Part shown: piece after piece, positions 1 to 7,950 of the stretch
Numbering within the stretch: position 1 is the first letter of the stretch
Layout: each line of letters begins with the position of its first letter
Origin: Pontibacterium sinense
GTDB taxonomy: Bacteria; Pseudomonadota; Gammaproteobacteria; Pseudomonadales; Balneatricaceae
DNA length: 51,692 nucleotides
Assembly (NCBI RefSeq): GCF_015209595.1
Contig: NZ_JADEYS010000029.1
Location: forward strand, 1 to 51,692
Direction of reading: 5' to 3'
Translations under genes and position numbers: made by a program
Notes under the pieces: generated by a model
Databases searched by the model: none
Seen by the model: the letters and a program-made list of their open reading frames with translations, nothing else
What the model was told of the DNA's origin: nothing

Positions 1-4
1 CGCT

Positions 5-127
5 GTGTTGGTCCCAACCTACGTGAGGGTGATGGGATTTGGATGTTGGGAATCGCTGCGCTCGTCCCAACCTACGTGACCGCATGCCTGGATGTAGGTT
101 GGGTTGAGCAACGCGATACCCAACACA
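5..127. repeat. Cluster of REP-type palindromes
   Basis: Three related elements are visible. 5-23 is a fragment, 43-78 is a full copy with arms TTGGGA/TCCCAA and the tail CCTACGTG, and 93-127 is an inverted copy starting GTAGGTTGGG. The inverted copy has TTGGGT/ACCCAA arms where the others have TTGGGA/TCCCAA. This compensating change keeps the hairpin intact. The same element flanks the RAYT gene at 14549-15082, so these are probably dispersed non-autonomous copies of it. Confidence 0.75.
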
Positions 128-248
128 AGCCTTCATATTGACCCGATCCCACAGCAATGCATCTGACTTTCACTCCGCACCGCTGACTGTGCTAGATTGA
201 TTCACACCTGATCGGATCAATCAGGATAGCGAAATTGAGGGTATGTGA

Positions 249-1118
249 ATGTCGGTTAAGGCATTAAAAACGTTGTGTGCCATTGTGCAGCAAGGCAGCT
301 TTGCGGCGGCGGGTGATAAGCTGGGACTGACGCAAGCCGCAGTGAGTATCCAGATCCGTCAGTTGGAGGAGCAGCTAGGTGCGCGCTTGTTTGACCGTGT
401 GGGACGCAATCAGGTGCTCAACCATGATGGTCGCAAGGTGTTGGAGCGGGCGGAACAGATACTCACCCTGTACGACCAGTTGGGTGACGGTTTGGGTGCT
501 GCGGGGCAGTTCAATGGTGAGTTGCTGCTCGGCGCTGTTTTCAGCGTACAAACAGGCGTCTTAGGGCCGGTGTTGGCGCGGCTTCGTGACCGTTATCCGC
601 TGCTGAAGATCAAAGTGCTGCGTGGTATGTCGATCGATCTGGCGCAGCGGGTTGAAAGTGGTGAGCTGGATGCGGTGTTGATCACTGAACCCCAACACAG
701 TATCCCACCGGATTATGAATGGGCGACGTTAGACTGTGAGCCTTTTTACGTCGTTGCCCATAAAGATATCCCTGTACAGTCGGATGCGGAAATGCTGAGG
801 CGCTACCCGTTTATCCGGCTTGATCCCCGTGCGTGGGCCGGCAGTATGATTGATAGTGAGCTGCGTCGTCGGGGGATTGCTCCTGATGAAATGATGGAGC
901 TGGATTCCTTGCAGGCTGCATTGATGATGGTCGAACAGAAGCTGGGGCTGACAATCATGGCGGTCGGTAACCATCGACTAGAGTATTTGAGAGAACGTTT
1001 TTGTCTGGTGCCCTTTGGCGATCCGGTCATTCACCGCAATGTCGGCTTGTATCAACGGCGTGATCATGGCCGTAAGGCATTGGCTCAGGTGTTAATTGAA
1101 GAATTTCTTAAGCTTTAA
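249..1118 (+). CDS. LysR-family transcriptional regulator
   Basis: A 289-residue protein of normal LysR length. The winged HTH occupies residues 1-60, with the recognition region QAAVSIQIRQLEEQLGARLFDR and conserved bases typical of LysR (the segment is given only as a landmark, residues 29-50). A periplasmic-binding-like effector domain covers about residues 90-289. The ATG at 249 follows a GAGGG box by about seven bases. The AEC-type transporter begins about 100 bp downstream on the same strand, so the regulator may control uptake or export of an organic acid by that protein; LysR proteins usually bind a small co-inducer. The target and ligand are not visible from sequence. Confidence 0.9.
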   Translation: MSVKALKTLCAIVQQGSFAAAGDKLGLTQAAVSIQIRQLEEQLGARLFDRVGRNQVLNHDGRKVLERAEQILTLYDQLGDGLGAAGQFNGELLLGAVFSVQTGVLGPVLARLRDRYPLLKIKVLRGMSIDLAQRVESGELDAVLITEPQHSIPPDYEWATLDCEPFYVVAHKDIPVQSDAEMLRRYPFIRLDPRAWAGSMIDSELRRRGIAPDEMMELDSLQAALMMVEQKLGLTIMAVGNHRLEYLRERFCLVPFGDPVIHRNVGLYQRRDHGRKALAQVLIEEFLKL

Positions 1119-1137
1119 TATATAAATATTTTTTAAG

Positions 1138-1165
1138 TTATCTATCAAAAAAGATAAATTTTTTT
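1138..1165 (+). terminator. Weak AT-rich hairpin with T-run after LysR
   Basis: TTATCT (1138-1143) pairs with AGATAA (1152-1157) and is followed by seven Ts. The stem is AT-rich and short, so it may only partly uncouple the LysR gene from the transporter gene behind it. Confidence 0.35.
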
Positions 1166-1214
1166 GTTGTTTCTCCACGCGTAAGCTAAGCGGTAGTTGC
1201 ATTGGGAGAACATC

Positions 1215-2135
1215 ATGCCTGTCGCTATCGAAGCGTTAATTCCTATTATTCTGACCGTCCTGATCGGTTACCTGGCTCGTCAGCATTTTGGTGTGGGGGA
1301 GTCGGTATGGAGTGGGTTGGAGAAACTGACCTATTTTCTGTTCGCCCCCTGTTTGCTGGTGGTCTCACTGGCCAACAAGCCGTTATCGGATCTCGCCTGG
1401 GGTGAAGTGCTTGTCACACTCGTATCCGTTTTGCTCTTTTGCAGTCTGCTTATCGTGATCTGGCAAAAGTTTGTCCGTCCCGTTGATCTGCCGTCGTTTA
1501 CCTCGATGTTTCAGGGTGGGGTGCGCTTTAACAGTTTTATTGCATTGGCGCTGGTGGACAATTTGTTTGGTGATGAAGGCTTGATGGTCGGTGCGTTAGC
1601 AACGGTGGTGATTGTTGTATCGGTGAACATTTTAAGTGTGTCGGCTTTTTCTGTAGCAAACCGCACTGATGGCGGCTGGCGTAAGCTGCCGTATCAGTTG
1701 GTGACGAATCCGCTGATTATCGGATGCTTTATTGGATTATCACTCAATTTGAGCGGAGTAGGGCTGGCGCCTGCATTTGATAACTTGATGACGATGCTGG
1801 GTAAATCAGCGTTGCCAATGGCTTTGCTATCGGTGGGGGCTGCGCTAAGGTTGGGTGATCTGCGCAGCAGTGCCGATATGATCGCGTTTACATCGGTGGT
1901 GCAGTTTATCGCCAAACCTATTGCGGCCTTATTGGTGGGACAGTGGTTGGGGCTGGAAGGTCTAACTGCGGTAGTGGTGGTGATTTTTATGGCGGTCCCC
2001 ACTGCGCCGTCTGCTTATGTGTTGGCACGTCAGTTGGGCGGCAACCATCAGGCAATGGCGTCGATTATTACCGTACAAACAGTGTTGGCGTTCTTTACAC
2101 TGCCACTGACATTGGGTTTGCTGTTGCCAACCTGA
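1215..2135 (+). CDS. AEC-family transporter (auxin efflux carrier-like)
   Basis: An inner-membrane permease of about 306 residues with some ten hydrophobic segments in the 5+5 arrangement of the AEC family (malonate/malate and other organic-acid carriers in bacteria). The start is set at ATG 1215, which follows GGGAG at 1204-1208; an upstream in-frame TTG at 1197 has no ribosome site. Conserved family features include the N-terminal LIGYLARQ segment and the C-terminal APTAPSAYVLARQLGG segment. It sits directly behind a LysR gene, which suggests substrate-induced expression. The transported compound cannot be read from sequence. Confidence 0.88.
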   Translation: MPVAIEALIPIILTVLIGYLARQHFGVGESVWSGLEKLTYFLFAPCLLVVSLANKPLSDLAWGEVLVTLVSVLLFCSLLIVIWQKFVRPVDLPSFTSMFQGGVRFNSFIALALVDNLFGDEGLMVGALATVVIVVSVNILSVSAFSVANRTDGGWRKLPYQLVTNPLIIGCFIGLSLNLSGVGLAPAFDNLMTMLGKSALPMALLSVGAALRLGDLRSSADMIAFTSVVQFIAKPIAALLVGQWLGLEGLTAVVVVIFMAVPTAPSAYVLARQLGGNHQAMASIITVQTVLAFFTLPLTLGLLLPT

Positions 2136-2146
2136 GAGACAATAAA

Positions 2147-2178
2147 AAGGCCGCTGAACCATTTAGTTAGGCGGCCTT
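2147..2178. terminator. Bidirectional terminator between convergent genes
   Basis: AAGGCCGC (2147-2154) pairs with GCGGCCTT (2171-2178). It lies exactly between the AEC gene ending at 2135 and the GAF-GGDEF gene ending at 2198 on the other strand. Confidence 0.75.
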
Positions 2179-2197
2179 ACTCGTCCTAGAGCGAAAC

Positions 2198-3193
2198 CTA
2201 CTGGGCTTCGGTGTCATATTGCTCTGGTTTCTTCGCTTTTTTGTGTTTATACATCGACCGGTCAGCTTCTTCGATCAGGGTATCCAGCGAAATTGGGTGG
2301 TTGCCGTGGCGACAGCAATATCCATAGCTGATGCCACTATCACTTAAAATATCGCTCTCCGAGCATAGGCGATTGAACTCGTTTTCTAAGCGTTGGCAGA
2401 GTACTTGAAGGTGATCATGAGTATCTGTCAGCAACATCACTACAAATTCGTCACCACCCAAACGGGCGATGATATCGTTTTCTCGACAGCAGTTTTTCAT
2501 TGCTTGTGCCAGTGTAGAGATACAGACATCACCAGCCTGATGTCCATGTTCATCGTTTAGCGCCTTCAAATTATCGATATCAAGGTAAGCAATCCCGATA
2601 CTCAGGCCAAAGCGTTTGGCATCTTTGATCCGCTGAGCCCCCAGTACTTTCAAGCCGCGCCGGTTGCTGACGCCGGTCATTTCGTCGGTGAGCGCCAGTG
2701 TTTTGATCTCTTCATACGCAAACATCATGCGCAGATCAGCGTCGATCATGTCGCGAAACTGTTCCAGCAGCTCTATCTGATTGGATTGATAGTCGCTGCT
2801 TTTTGTATCGATAACGCAAATTGTGCCGAAAAGCGTGCCATCTGGCCAAGTAATCGGCATACCCAAGTAGGAACGCACCGGGCCATCCTTTACCGGGTCT
2901 GCATCTTTCCATTTGTCTTCATTGGGTGCATCTCTCACATAGAGGCCTTCGCCTGTTTCTATGATGGTCCGGCAAAAACTCTTCATCTCCCAAGGCCATG
3001 ACGAATCGCGCTGTAAAAAGTTGCCTTCATTGAGGCTGGCAACCACCGCATTAAATTCCTGCTGTCGAAATTGCACGATGGTGCCGCAGGCTGAGTCAAA
3101 GAGCTGTGACATCAGATCTACAGTGCGCTGCCACTTACTTATATCAATAGATGGGTGAAGGTGTCTGGAGAGGCAAGTTTGCGTATCTATCAT
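2198..3193 (-). CDS. GAF-GGDEF diguanylate cyclase
   Basis: About 331 residues. Residues ~25-155 form a GAF-type sensor domain (SYLGMPI and GTICVID landmarks); residues ~165-325 form a GGDEF domain. GGDEF is intact at about 246-250 and is preceded, five residues upstream, by an RxxD inhibitory site (REND), so it should make cyclic di-GMP and be product-inhibited. No membrane segment is seen, so the protein is probably cytoplasmic. The start is either GTG 3196 or ATG 3193; ATG is preferred. It stands alone, divergent from the AhpD-like gene across 400 bp. Confidence 0.9.
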   Translation of the reverse strand: MIDTQTCLSRHLHPSIDISKWQRTVDLMSQLFDSACGTIVQFRQQEFNAVVASLNEGNFLQRDSSWPWEMKSFCRTIIETGEGLYVRDAPNEDKWKDADPVKDGPVRSYLGMPITWPDGTLFGTICVIDTKSSDYQSNQIELLEQFRDMIDADLRMMFAYEEIKTLALTDEMTGVSNRRGLKVLGAQRIKDAKRFGLSIGIAYLDIDNLKALNDEHGHQAGDVCISTLAQAMKNCCRENDIIARLGGDEFVVMLLTDTHDHLQVLCQRLENEFNRLCSESDILSDSGISYGYCCRHGNHPISLDTLIEEADRSMYKHKKAKKPEQYDTEAQ

Positions 3194-3599
3194 CACATGC
3201 AGCCTGTTCTATAAAGTACGCCGCGTATTTAAAAATGGAGGGCGCCCTTTGTTCGAGTGAATCTTGTTAGACGGTACCAATATGTTCTTGGTGTAAACGC
3301 CAAAGCACCACAATCCCTCGTAATACTTCTTCTAAATCATACAGATTCAGAAATAATCATCTGTTTTATCAAACGTCTCTTTGGTTTAGCCGATCTCTTG
3401 TTAACTGGCAAATGCCGATTAAACCTGTTTCATCCTGAATAGATATTGAATGCTTCAAGTCAATCTAGCAGTTGTTACCCATAATGGGCAAATTGACGTG
3501 TAGGTCACACGTGATTTAAGCAAGATATCTTGCTTGCAGAGTCTTCAGATCTGTACACTTTTGGTTTTTCAGGGCGGATATTCAGCGGAGAGATACACG
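3194..3599. other. Non-coding interval with one palindrome
   Basis: About 400 bp between divergent genes. The only structure I see is ACGTGT-N5-ACACGT at 3496-3512, upstream of the AhpD-like gene, a possible operator. A 61-codon open frame at 3257-3442 has no ribosome site and no recognisable features and is not called. Confidence 0.4.
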
Positions 3600-4130
3600 A
3601 TGGCAGCAGCGATAGGTGATATGCAGTTTATGGAAGACAGCGAAGATCAGGCACAGTTTCTAACGCAGGTGTTGTCCGAGGATCAACTGACGGCCAGCAG
3701 TAAACGTTATGTTGTCTGGTCATCCGTGATGGCTGCCCGGGATAAAGCGTTAACAGACTTTGCTGCCCAATTAACCGATGCAGTACCTGATGCTGAAAAG
3801 CGAGATATACGTTTTGCCCTGAGCCGAATGGCGGTGACTAATCCGTATTTCTTTAGCCGTAATTTCGCGCAAGTGAATGCAGGTGGTTCGCTGGATGTAC
3901 TGCATATGCGGGATTTTCAGAGTATACAGGTGCATGACGAGATCGGTTATCACTACGCATGTATAGCAATCTCAATGGTGAACGGTGGTTACAATTGCTT
4001 CCGCAGTCACGTGTCCAGTTTGCAGCAACTGGGTGAGTCGGATGAGGCGATAGATCAGGCGATGCGAATCACATCTGCATTGATGGCAGTACGTCAGGCG
4101 ACGTTTACTCAGGAGCAGTGGGGCGTTTAA
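3600..4130 (+). CDS. AhpD-fold (carboxymuconolactone decarboxylase-like) protein with a single active-site Cys
   Basis: A 176-residue all-helical protein. The ATG at 3600 follows GGAGAG; an upstream in-frame ATG at 3534 has no ribosome site. Residues ~120-165 (ACIAISMVNGGYNCFRSH then a long helix) resemble the AhpD redox helix. In AhpD this carries CxxCxxxH; here the first cysteine position is Gly130, and only Cys133 and His137 remain. The protein therefore probably cannot form the usual intramolecular disulfide. It may act as a one-cysteine peroxidase-like or a non-redox member. It stands alone; the partner is unknown. Confidence 0.65.
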   Translation: MAAAIGDMQFMEDSEDQAQFLTQVLSEDQLTASSKRYVVWSSVMAARDKALTDFAAQLTDAVPDAEKRDIRFALSRMAVTNPYFFSRNFAQVNAGGSLDVLHMRDFQSIQVHDEIGYHYACIAISMVNGGYNCFRSHVSSLQQLGESDEAIDQAMRITSALMAVRQATFTQEQWGV

Positions 4131-4250
4131 CGCCTTTGTCTTATGAAGCGCAAGAGATTGAGTATTCCATAAAGGATATTCAACGCCGCGCTTCAAGGAT
4201 CTATCAGCAGTAAGCCCAAGGTGTGTTGCTGGACTTGGCATAAACGGTGC

Positions 4251-4433
4251 TTAGTCGCCCCATGAAAAGAAACAGCTAATTCCCAGCACGCCCCATACCG
4301 TTACGCAGATCCAGTACAAACCTGGCTGAACGTCACGATATACGAAGTCCCACAACAGCGTGTAACCCGCATAAATATCCCAGGCAACCCACCCCAGTAA
4401 TAACACACCCACGGTAAACCAGAACGATCTCAT
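4251..4433 (-). CDS. Tiny two-segment membrane protein, paralogue of the one at 23925-24173
   Basis: Sixty residues, mostly hydrophobic, with membrane segments at about 5-20 and 38-55 joined by a short polar loop. The ATG follows GAGAG on the minus strand. From residue ~12 it aligns without gaps to the protein at 23925-24173: by hand I count 15 identities in 41 positions, including LLxWV, DI, G, P-x-LYW and W-x3-GI. No known family was recognised. Two TTGTCA-type operator elements lie directly upstream (4449-4509), matching the arrangement in front of the radical SAM operon that carries the paralogue. It is transcribed away from the aminotransferase gene. Confidence 0.7.
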   Translation of the reverse strand: MRSFWFTVGVLLLGWVAWDIYAGYTLLWDFVYRDVQPGLYWICVTVWGVLGISCFFSWGD

Positions 4434-4448
4434 TAAACGACTCTCTTG

Positions 4449-4509
4449 TTTATTGTCAGTGTTGGTAGTTTATTATCAAATATTATTTATTGTCAATATT
4501 GATCATAAA
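4449..4509 (-). promoter_or_regulatory. Paired TTGTCA-type operators upstream of the tiny membrane protein
   Basis: Element 1 begins TTTATTGTCA at 4449 and element 2 begins TTTATTGTCA at 4486; they match at 15 of 20 positions and are 37 bp apart. Element 2 is also a palindrome (TTTAT, TCAATATTGA core, ATAAA; 4486-4509). Read on the minus strand it contains a perfect TTGACA -35 hexamer. Element 1 would then lie near the transcription start, the usual layout for repression. Confidence 0.6.
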
Positions 4510-4681
4510 CTAATAACGGTCGCCCCGATGTTTACTCTGAGAGCCTTTTGAAAAACTGTTACGTAAGTAAATGCTTAAGGTAAGTTCAATACGTTTGAAT
4601 TTAACAACCTATCAGTCAGTCCATAATGGATCGCATGTACTTGATCCTCGCTTTACAGCTACAAACCTTATGAGGTGGCAG

Positions 4682-6028
4682 ATGAATAATAAAAATGATG
4701 ACCTGTCTTTATGCGGATTGTCACAAGACCAGTTAGATGCTCACTGGATGCCATTTACCGGCAACCGTGATTTTAAGCAAGACCCGCGCATGATTGTTTC
4801 CGCAGAGGGTAATTATTACACCGCTGCGGACGGTCGTAAGATTTTTGATGGCCTGTGTGGTCTATGGACCTGTGGTGCTGGTCACAGCCGCCCGGAAATT
4901 ACCGAAGCGGTCAGCAAGCAGGTTAAAGAGCTGGATTACTCGCCAGCGTTCCAGTTTGGTCACCCAAAATCTTTCGAATTGGCCCACCGCATTACGGAGT
5001 TTATGCCGCAAGGTTTAAACCGTGTGTTCTTCACCGGTTCCGGTTCTGAATCGGTTGAAACTGCGTTGAAGATTGCCCGTGCGTACTGGCGCAAGAAAGG
5101 TCAGGGCAGCAAAACGCGCCTGATCGGTCGCGCTAAGGGGTATCACGGTGTGAACTACGGCGGTATCAGTGTGGGTGGTATTGGTCCTAACCGTGCTATT
5201 TACGGACCGGGCATCGATGCAATCCATCTGCCGCACACCCTGTTGCCAGAGAATAAGTTCGTGCAGGGTATGCCGGAAACCGGCGTGTATCTGGCCGATG
5301 ATCTGGAAGATCTGATCGCCACCCACGATGCCTCAAATATCGCGGCAGTGATCGTAGAGCCAATGGCCGGTTCTGCGGGTGTGATTCCGCCACCGGTGGG
5401 TTATCTGAAGCGTTTGCGTGAACTGTGCGACAAGCACAACATTCTGCTGATCTTTGATGAGGTGATCACTGCATTTGGTCGTGTGGGTTCTAAGACCGGC
5501 GCTGAAGAGTTTGGTGTGACCCCGGATCTGATGACCATTGCAAAACAGATGACCAACGGTGTGATTCCGATGGGTGCAACCATCGCCAAGCAGGAAATTT
5601 ACGACACCTTCATGGAAACCGGTGGTCCGGATTACATGCTGGAGTTGCCACACGGTTATACCTATTCCGCGCATCCTGTTGCGTGTGCGGCGGGTCTGGC
5701 ATCGCTGGATATTCTGGAAAACGACAAGCTGATCGAGCGTGTGAACGCGGTATCGCCTCAGTTCCAGGAGATGTTGCACAGCCTGAAAGGTACGAAATAC
5801 GTATCGGATATTCGTAACTACGGTTTGGCCGGCGCATTAAGCATCGAAGCCGCACCGGGTGAGCCAGCACTGCGTCCCTATCAGATTGCGATGAAGTGTT
5901 GGGAGAAAGGTTTCTATGTTCGTTATGGCGGCGACACCATTCAGCTGGGTCTGCCGTTCACCGTTGAGATTGAAGAGATCGACAGCCTGATTAATGCGCT
6001 GGGCGACTCCATCAACGAACTGGATTAA
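4682..6028 (+). CDS. bauA: Beta-alanine (omega-amino acid):pyruvate aminotransferase
   Basis: A 448-residue class III PLP aminotransferase that moves the amino group of beta-alanine to pyruvate, giving malonate semialdehyde and alanine. The start is ATG 4682, behind GAGG; the longer frame from 4571 adds 37 residues with no ribosome site and does not match family length. Visible features are the phosphate-binding GSGSES (119-124), the PLP-contacting IFDEV (Asp259) and the Schiff-base lysine in AKQMTNG (Lys288). The semialdehyde dehydrogenase gene follows after 91 bp, reproducing the beta-alanine catabolic pair known in Pseudomonas. Related enzymes accept other omega-amino acids, so substrate range is inferred. 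Confidence 0.85.
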   Translation: MNNKNDDLSLCGLSQDQLDAHWMPFTGNRDFKQDPRMIVSAEGNYYTAADGRKIFDGLCGLWTCGAGHSRPEITEAVSKQVKELDYSPAFQFGHPKSFELAHRITEFMPQGLNRVFFTGSGSESVETALKIARAYWRKKGQGSKTRLIGRAKGYHGVNYGGISVGGIGPNRAIYGPGIDAIHLPHTLLPENKFVQGMPETGVYLADDLEDLIATHDASNIAAVIVEPMAGSAGVIPPPVGYLKRLRELCDKHNILLIFDEVITAFGRVGSKTGAEEFGVTPDLMTIAKQMTNGVIPMGATIAKQEIYDTFMETGGPDYMLELPHGYTYSAHPVACAAGLASLDILENDKLIERVNAVSPQFQEMLHSLKGTKYVSDIRNYGLAGALSIEAAPGEPALRPYQIAMKCWEKGFYVRYGGDTIQLGLPFTVEIEEIDSLINALGDSINELD

Positions 6029-6119
6029 TTAAATAACGTACTGACGCATCACCGTCAGCCTGCTGGTCTCTTTTTGCGAATAGGGGCCAGCACACAATAA
6101 GAAAGCTCGAGGAAACATT

Positions 6120-7610
6120 ATGACTATGATTGGCCACCTGATCGACGGCGCAATGCGCGATGACGCAGCCCGCATGCAGGACGTATACAACCCATCTACC
6201 GGTGCTGTGAGCAAGCAGGTTGCGCTGGCATCCGTTGAAACTGTAGAAGAAGCGATTGCGGCTGCAGAACGTGCGTTCCCGGCTTGGCGTGACACGCCGC
6301 CAGCGAAACGTGCGCAGGTGATGTTCCGTTTTAAAGCCCTGCTGGATGCGAATAAAGACAAGATCTGCGAGATGATCGGCGAAGAACACGGCAAGATCTC
6401 TCACGATGCTGCGGGTGAACTGCTGCGTGGTATCGAAAATGTTGAGTACGCATGTGGTGCGCCAGAACTGCTGAAAGGTGAGCACAGCCGTAATGTAGGT
6501 CCGGGTATCGATTCCTGGAGTGAGTTCCAGCCACTGGGTGTGGTTGCAGGCATTACGCCGTTCAACTTCCCGGCTATGGTGCCGCTTTGGATGTACCCAA
6601 TGGCGATCGTATGCGGTAACACCTTCGTGCTGAAACCGTCTGAGCGTGATCCATCTTCAACCCTGTTTATTGCGCAGTTGTTGCAGGAAGCGGGTTTGCC
6701 AAACGGTGTTATCAATGTCGTAAACGGCGACAAAGAAGCGGTTGATGTGCTGCTGAGCGACGATCGTGTTAAAGCGGTGAGCTTCGTTGGTTCTACGCCA
6801 ATTGCGGAATACATCTACAGCACGGCGAATGCTAACGGCAAACGTTGTCAGGCACTGGGTGGCGCTAAAAACCACGCGATCGTTATGCCGGATGCGGATA
6901 TGGATAACGCTGTTAACCAGTTGCTGGGTGCTGCGTTTGGTTCCTCCGGTGAGCGTTGCATGGCGCTGTCTGTAGCAGTTGCTGTTGGTGATGAAGCTGC
7001 TGACACGCTGGTTGCGAAAATGCGTGAAGCTATGCAGCCGCTGAAAGTGGGTGCGTACAGCAACCGCGAGAACGACTTTGGTCCTGTGATCACTCGTGCA
7101 CACCAGCAGAAAGTTAACGGTTACATCGACAGCGCAGAAGCTGACGGCGCGACGGTTGTCGTTGATGGTCGTAACCCTCAAGTTGAAGGCTATGAAGACG
7201 GTTTCTTCGTCGGTGCTACCTTGATCGACGGTGTCACTTCTGAGATGCAGAGCTATCAGGAAGAGATCTTTGGCCCTGTATTGCAGGTTGTCCGTGCGAA
7301 CAGCATGGAAGAAGCGATGCAGCTGATTAACGATCACGAATACGGCAACGGTACCTGCATCTTCACCCGTGACGGCGAAGCGGCGCGTTACTTCTCTGAT
7401 CACATTCAGGTTGGCATGGTCGGCATCAACGTACCGCTGCCAGTGCCAGTGTCTTACCACAGCTTCGGTGGTTGGAAGCGTTCTTTGTTTGGTGACCTGC
7501 ATGCTTACGGTCCTGATGCGGTACGTTTCTACACCAAGCGTAAAACAATCACCCAGCGCTGGCCTTCCAGCGGTGTGCGTGAAGGGGTTTCTTTCGCATT
7601 CCCAAGCTAA
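6120..7610 (+). CDS. mmsA: CoA-acylating malonate/methylmalonate-semialdehyde dehydrogenase
   Basis: A 496-residue ALDH6-family enzyme. It oxidises malonate semialdehyde (or methylmalonate semialdehyde) with NAD and CoA to acetyl-CoA (or propionyl-CoA). The catalytic cysteine is Cys280 in GSSGERC. The general-base glutamate of ordinary aldehyde dehydrogenases is replaced by Asn251 in GGAKNHAIV, the hallmark of the CoA-dependent subfamily. ATG 6120 follows GAGGAAAC. Lying directly behind the omega-aminotransferase, it probably completes beta-alanine degradation (the role called BauC in Pseudomonas); a function in valine catabolism is the alternative. No valine-pathway neighbours are present. 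Confidence 0.9.
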   Translation: MTMIGHLIDGAMRDDAARMQDVYNPSTGAVSKQVALASVETVEEAIAAAERAFPAWRDTPPAKRAQVMFRFKALLDANKDKICEMIGEEHGKISHDAAGELLRGIENVEYACGAPELLKGEHSRNVGPGIDSWSEFQPLGVVAGITPFNFPAMVPLWMYPMAIVCGNTFVLKPSERDPSSTLFIAQLLQEAGLPNGVINVVNGDKEAVDVLLSDDRVKAVSFVGSTPIAEYIYSTANANGKRCQALGGAKNHAIVMPDADMDNAVNQLLGAAFGSSGERCMALSVAVAVGDEAADTLVAKMREAMQPLKVGAYSNRENDFGPVITRAHQQKVNGYIDSAEADGATVVVDGRNPQVEGYEDGFFVGATLIDGVTSEMQSYQEEIFGPVLQVVRANSMEEAMQLINDHEYGNGTCIFTRDGEAARYFSDHIQVGMVGINVPLPVPVSYHSFGGWKRSLFGDLHAYGPDAVRFYTKRKTITQRWPSSGVREGVSFAFPS

Positions 7611-7683
7611 GGGAGTACGAATAACCCTGTGAATTGGGTAAGTTGGGATACGCGATAGCGGTTCCTAACGCATTACCCAATGT

Positions 7684-7718
7684 GTGTTGGGCTGGGTTGA
7701 GTGAGCCTTGCCTAACAC
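7684..7718. repeat. Degenerate REP-like palindrome
   Basis: GTGTTGGGC (7684-7692) pairs with GCCTAACAC (7710-7718). The preceding bases (7632-7678) also contain a degraded TTGGGATACGCGATAG-type copy. Both resemble the REP elements at 43-127 and around the RAYT gene. Confidence 0.5.
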
Positions 7719-7754
7719 ACGATGCACCACCCGATCTGACGTTTCACCGTTTTC

Positions 7755-7887
7755 TTTTTGGCGCATTGGGAGTCATGCGTTAAGGAGAGCTCTTCCGGGA
7801 CCTCGTTGGTGATGAGGCACTTATGCTCTGTGCCTTCTTCACACCCCGTTTTGCAGACCTTGATTTGGATTGAGGTCTGCTTTTTTT
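7755..7887 (+). ncRNA. Candidate structured small RNA
   Basis: In the 340-bp gap after mmsA there are successive hairpins: GGAG/CTTCC around 7783-7797, CCTC/GAGG at 7801-7817, GGCAC/GTGCC at about 7815-7834, and then a strong terminator. No open frame of interest covers it. It could equally be the 3' untranslated end of the bauA-mmsA transcript, or a RNA processed from it. No known RNA family was recognised. Confidence 0.3.
7853..7887 (+). terminator. Rho-independent terminator
   Basis: GCAGACCT (7853-7860) pairs with AGGTCTGC (7873-7880), followed by seven Ts. It ends transcription coming from the bauA-mmsA side. Confidence 0.85.
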
Positions 7888-7950
7888 GTTTAGGCGAGAT
7901 GAAACATCTAAAGATGTCATCATGTATGGAGTGACTGGCCGTATTCCGGC

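Noticed and set aside
1-127. Possible CRISPR-like repeats at the left edge
   Set aside because: The repeats are palindromic, inverted relative to each other, and lack regular spacers; they match REP elements elsewhere in the window.
3257-3442. 61-codon plus-strand frame
   Set aside because: No ribosome site and no recognisable features in a promoter-rich interval.
4462-4490. Plus-strand promoter for bauA inside the TTGTCA operator region
   Set aside because: A TTGGTA and a weak ATTTAT can be fitted with a 17-bp spacer, but the match is poor and the bauA start is almost 200 bp away, so I did not assign the operators to bauA.
6657-7502. Long open frame (281 codons) on the minus strand opposite mmsA
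   Set aside because: It lies wholly inside a well-conserved dehydrogenase gene, has no ribosome site and no family features; it arises from the codon bias of the gene on the other strand.
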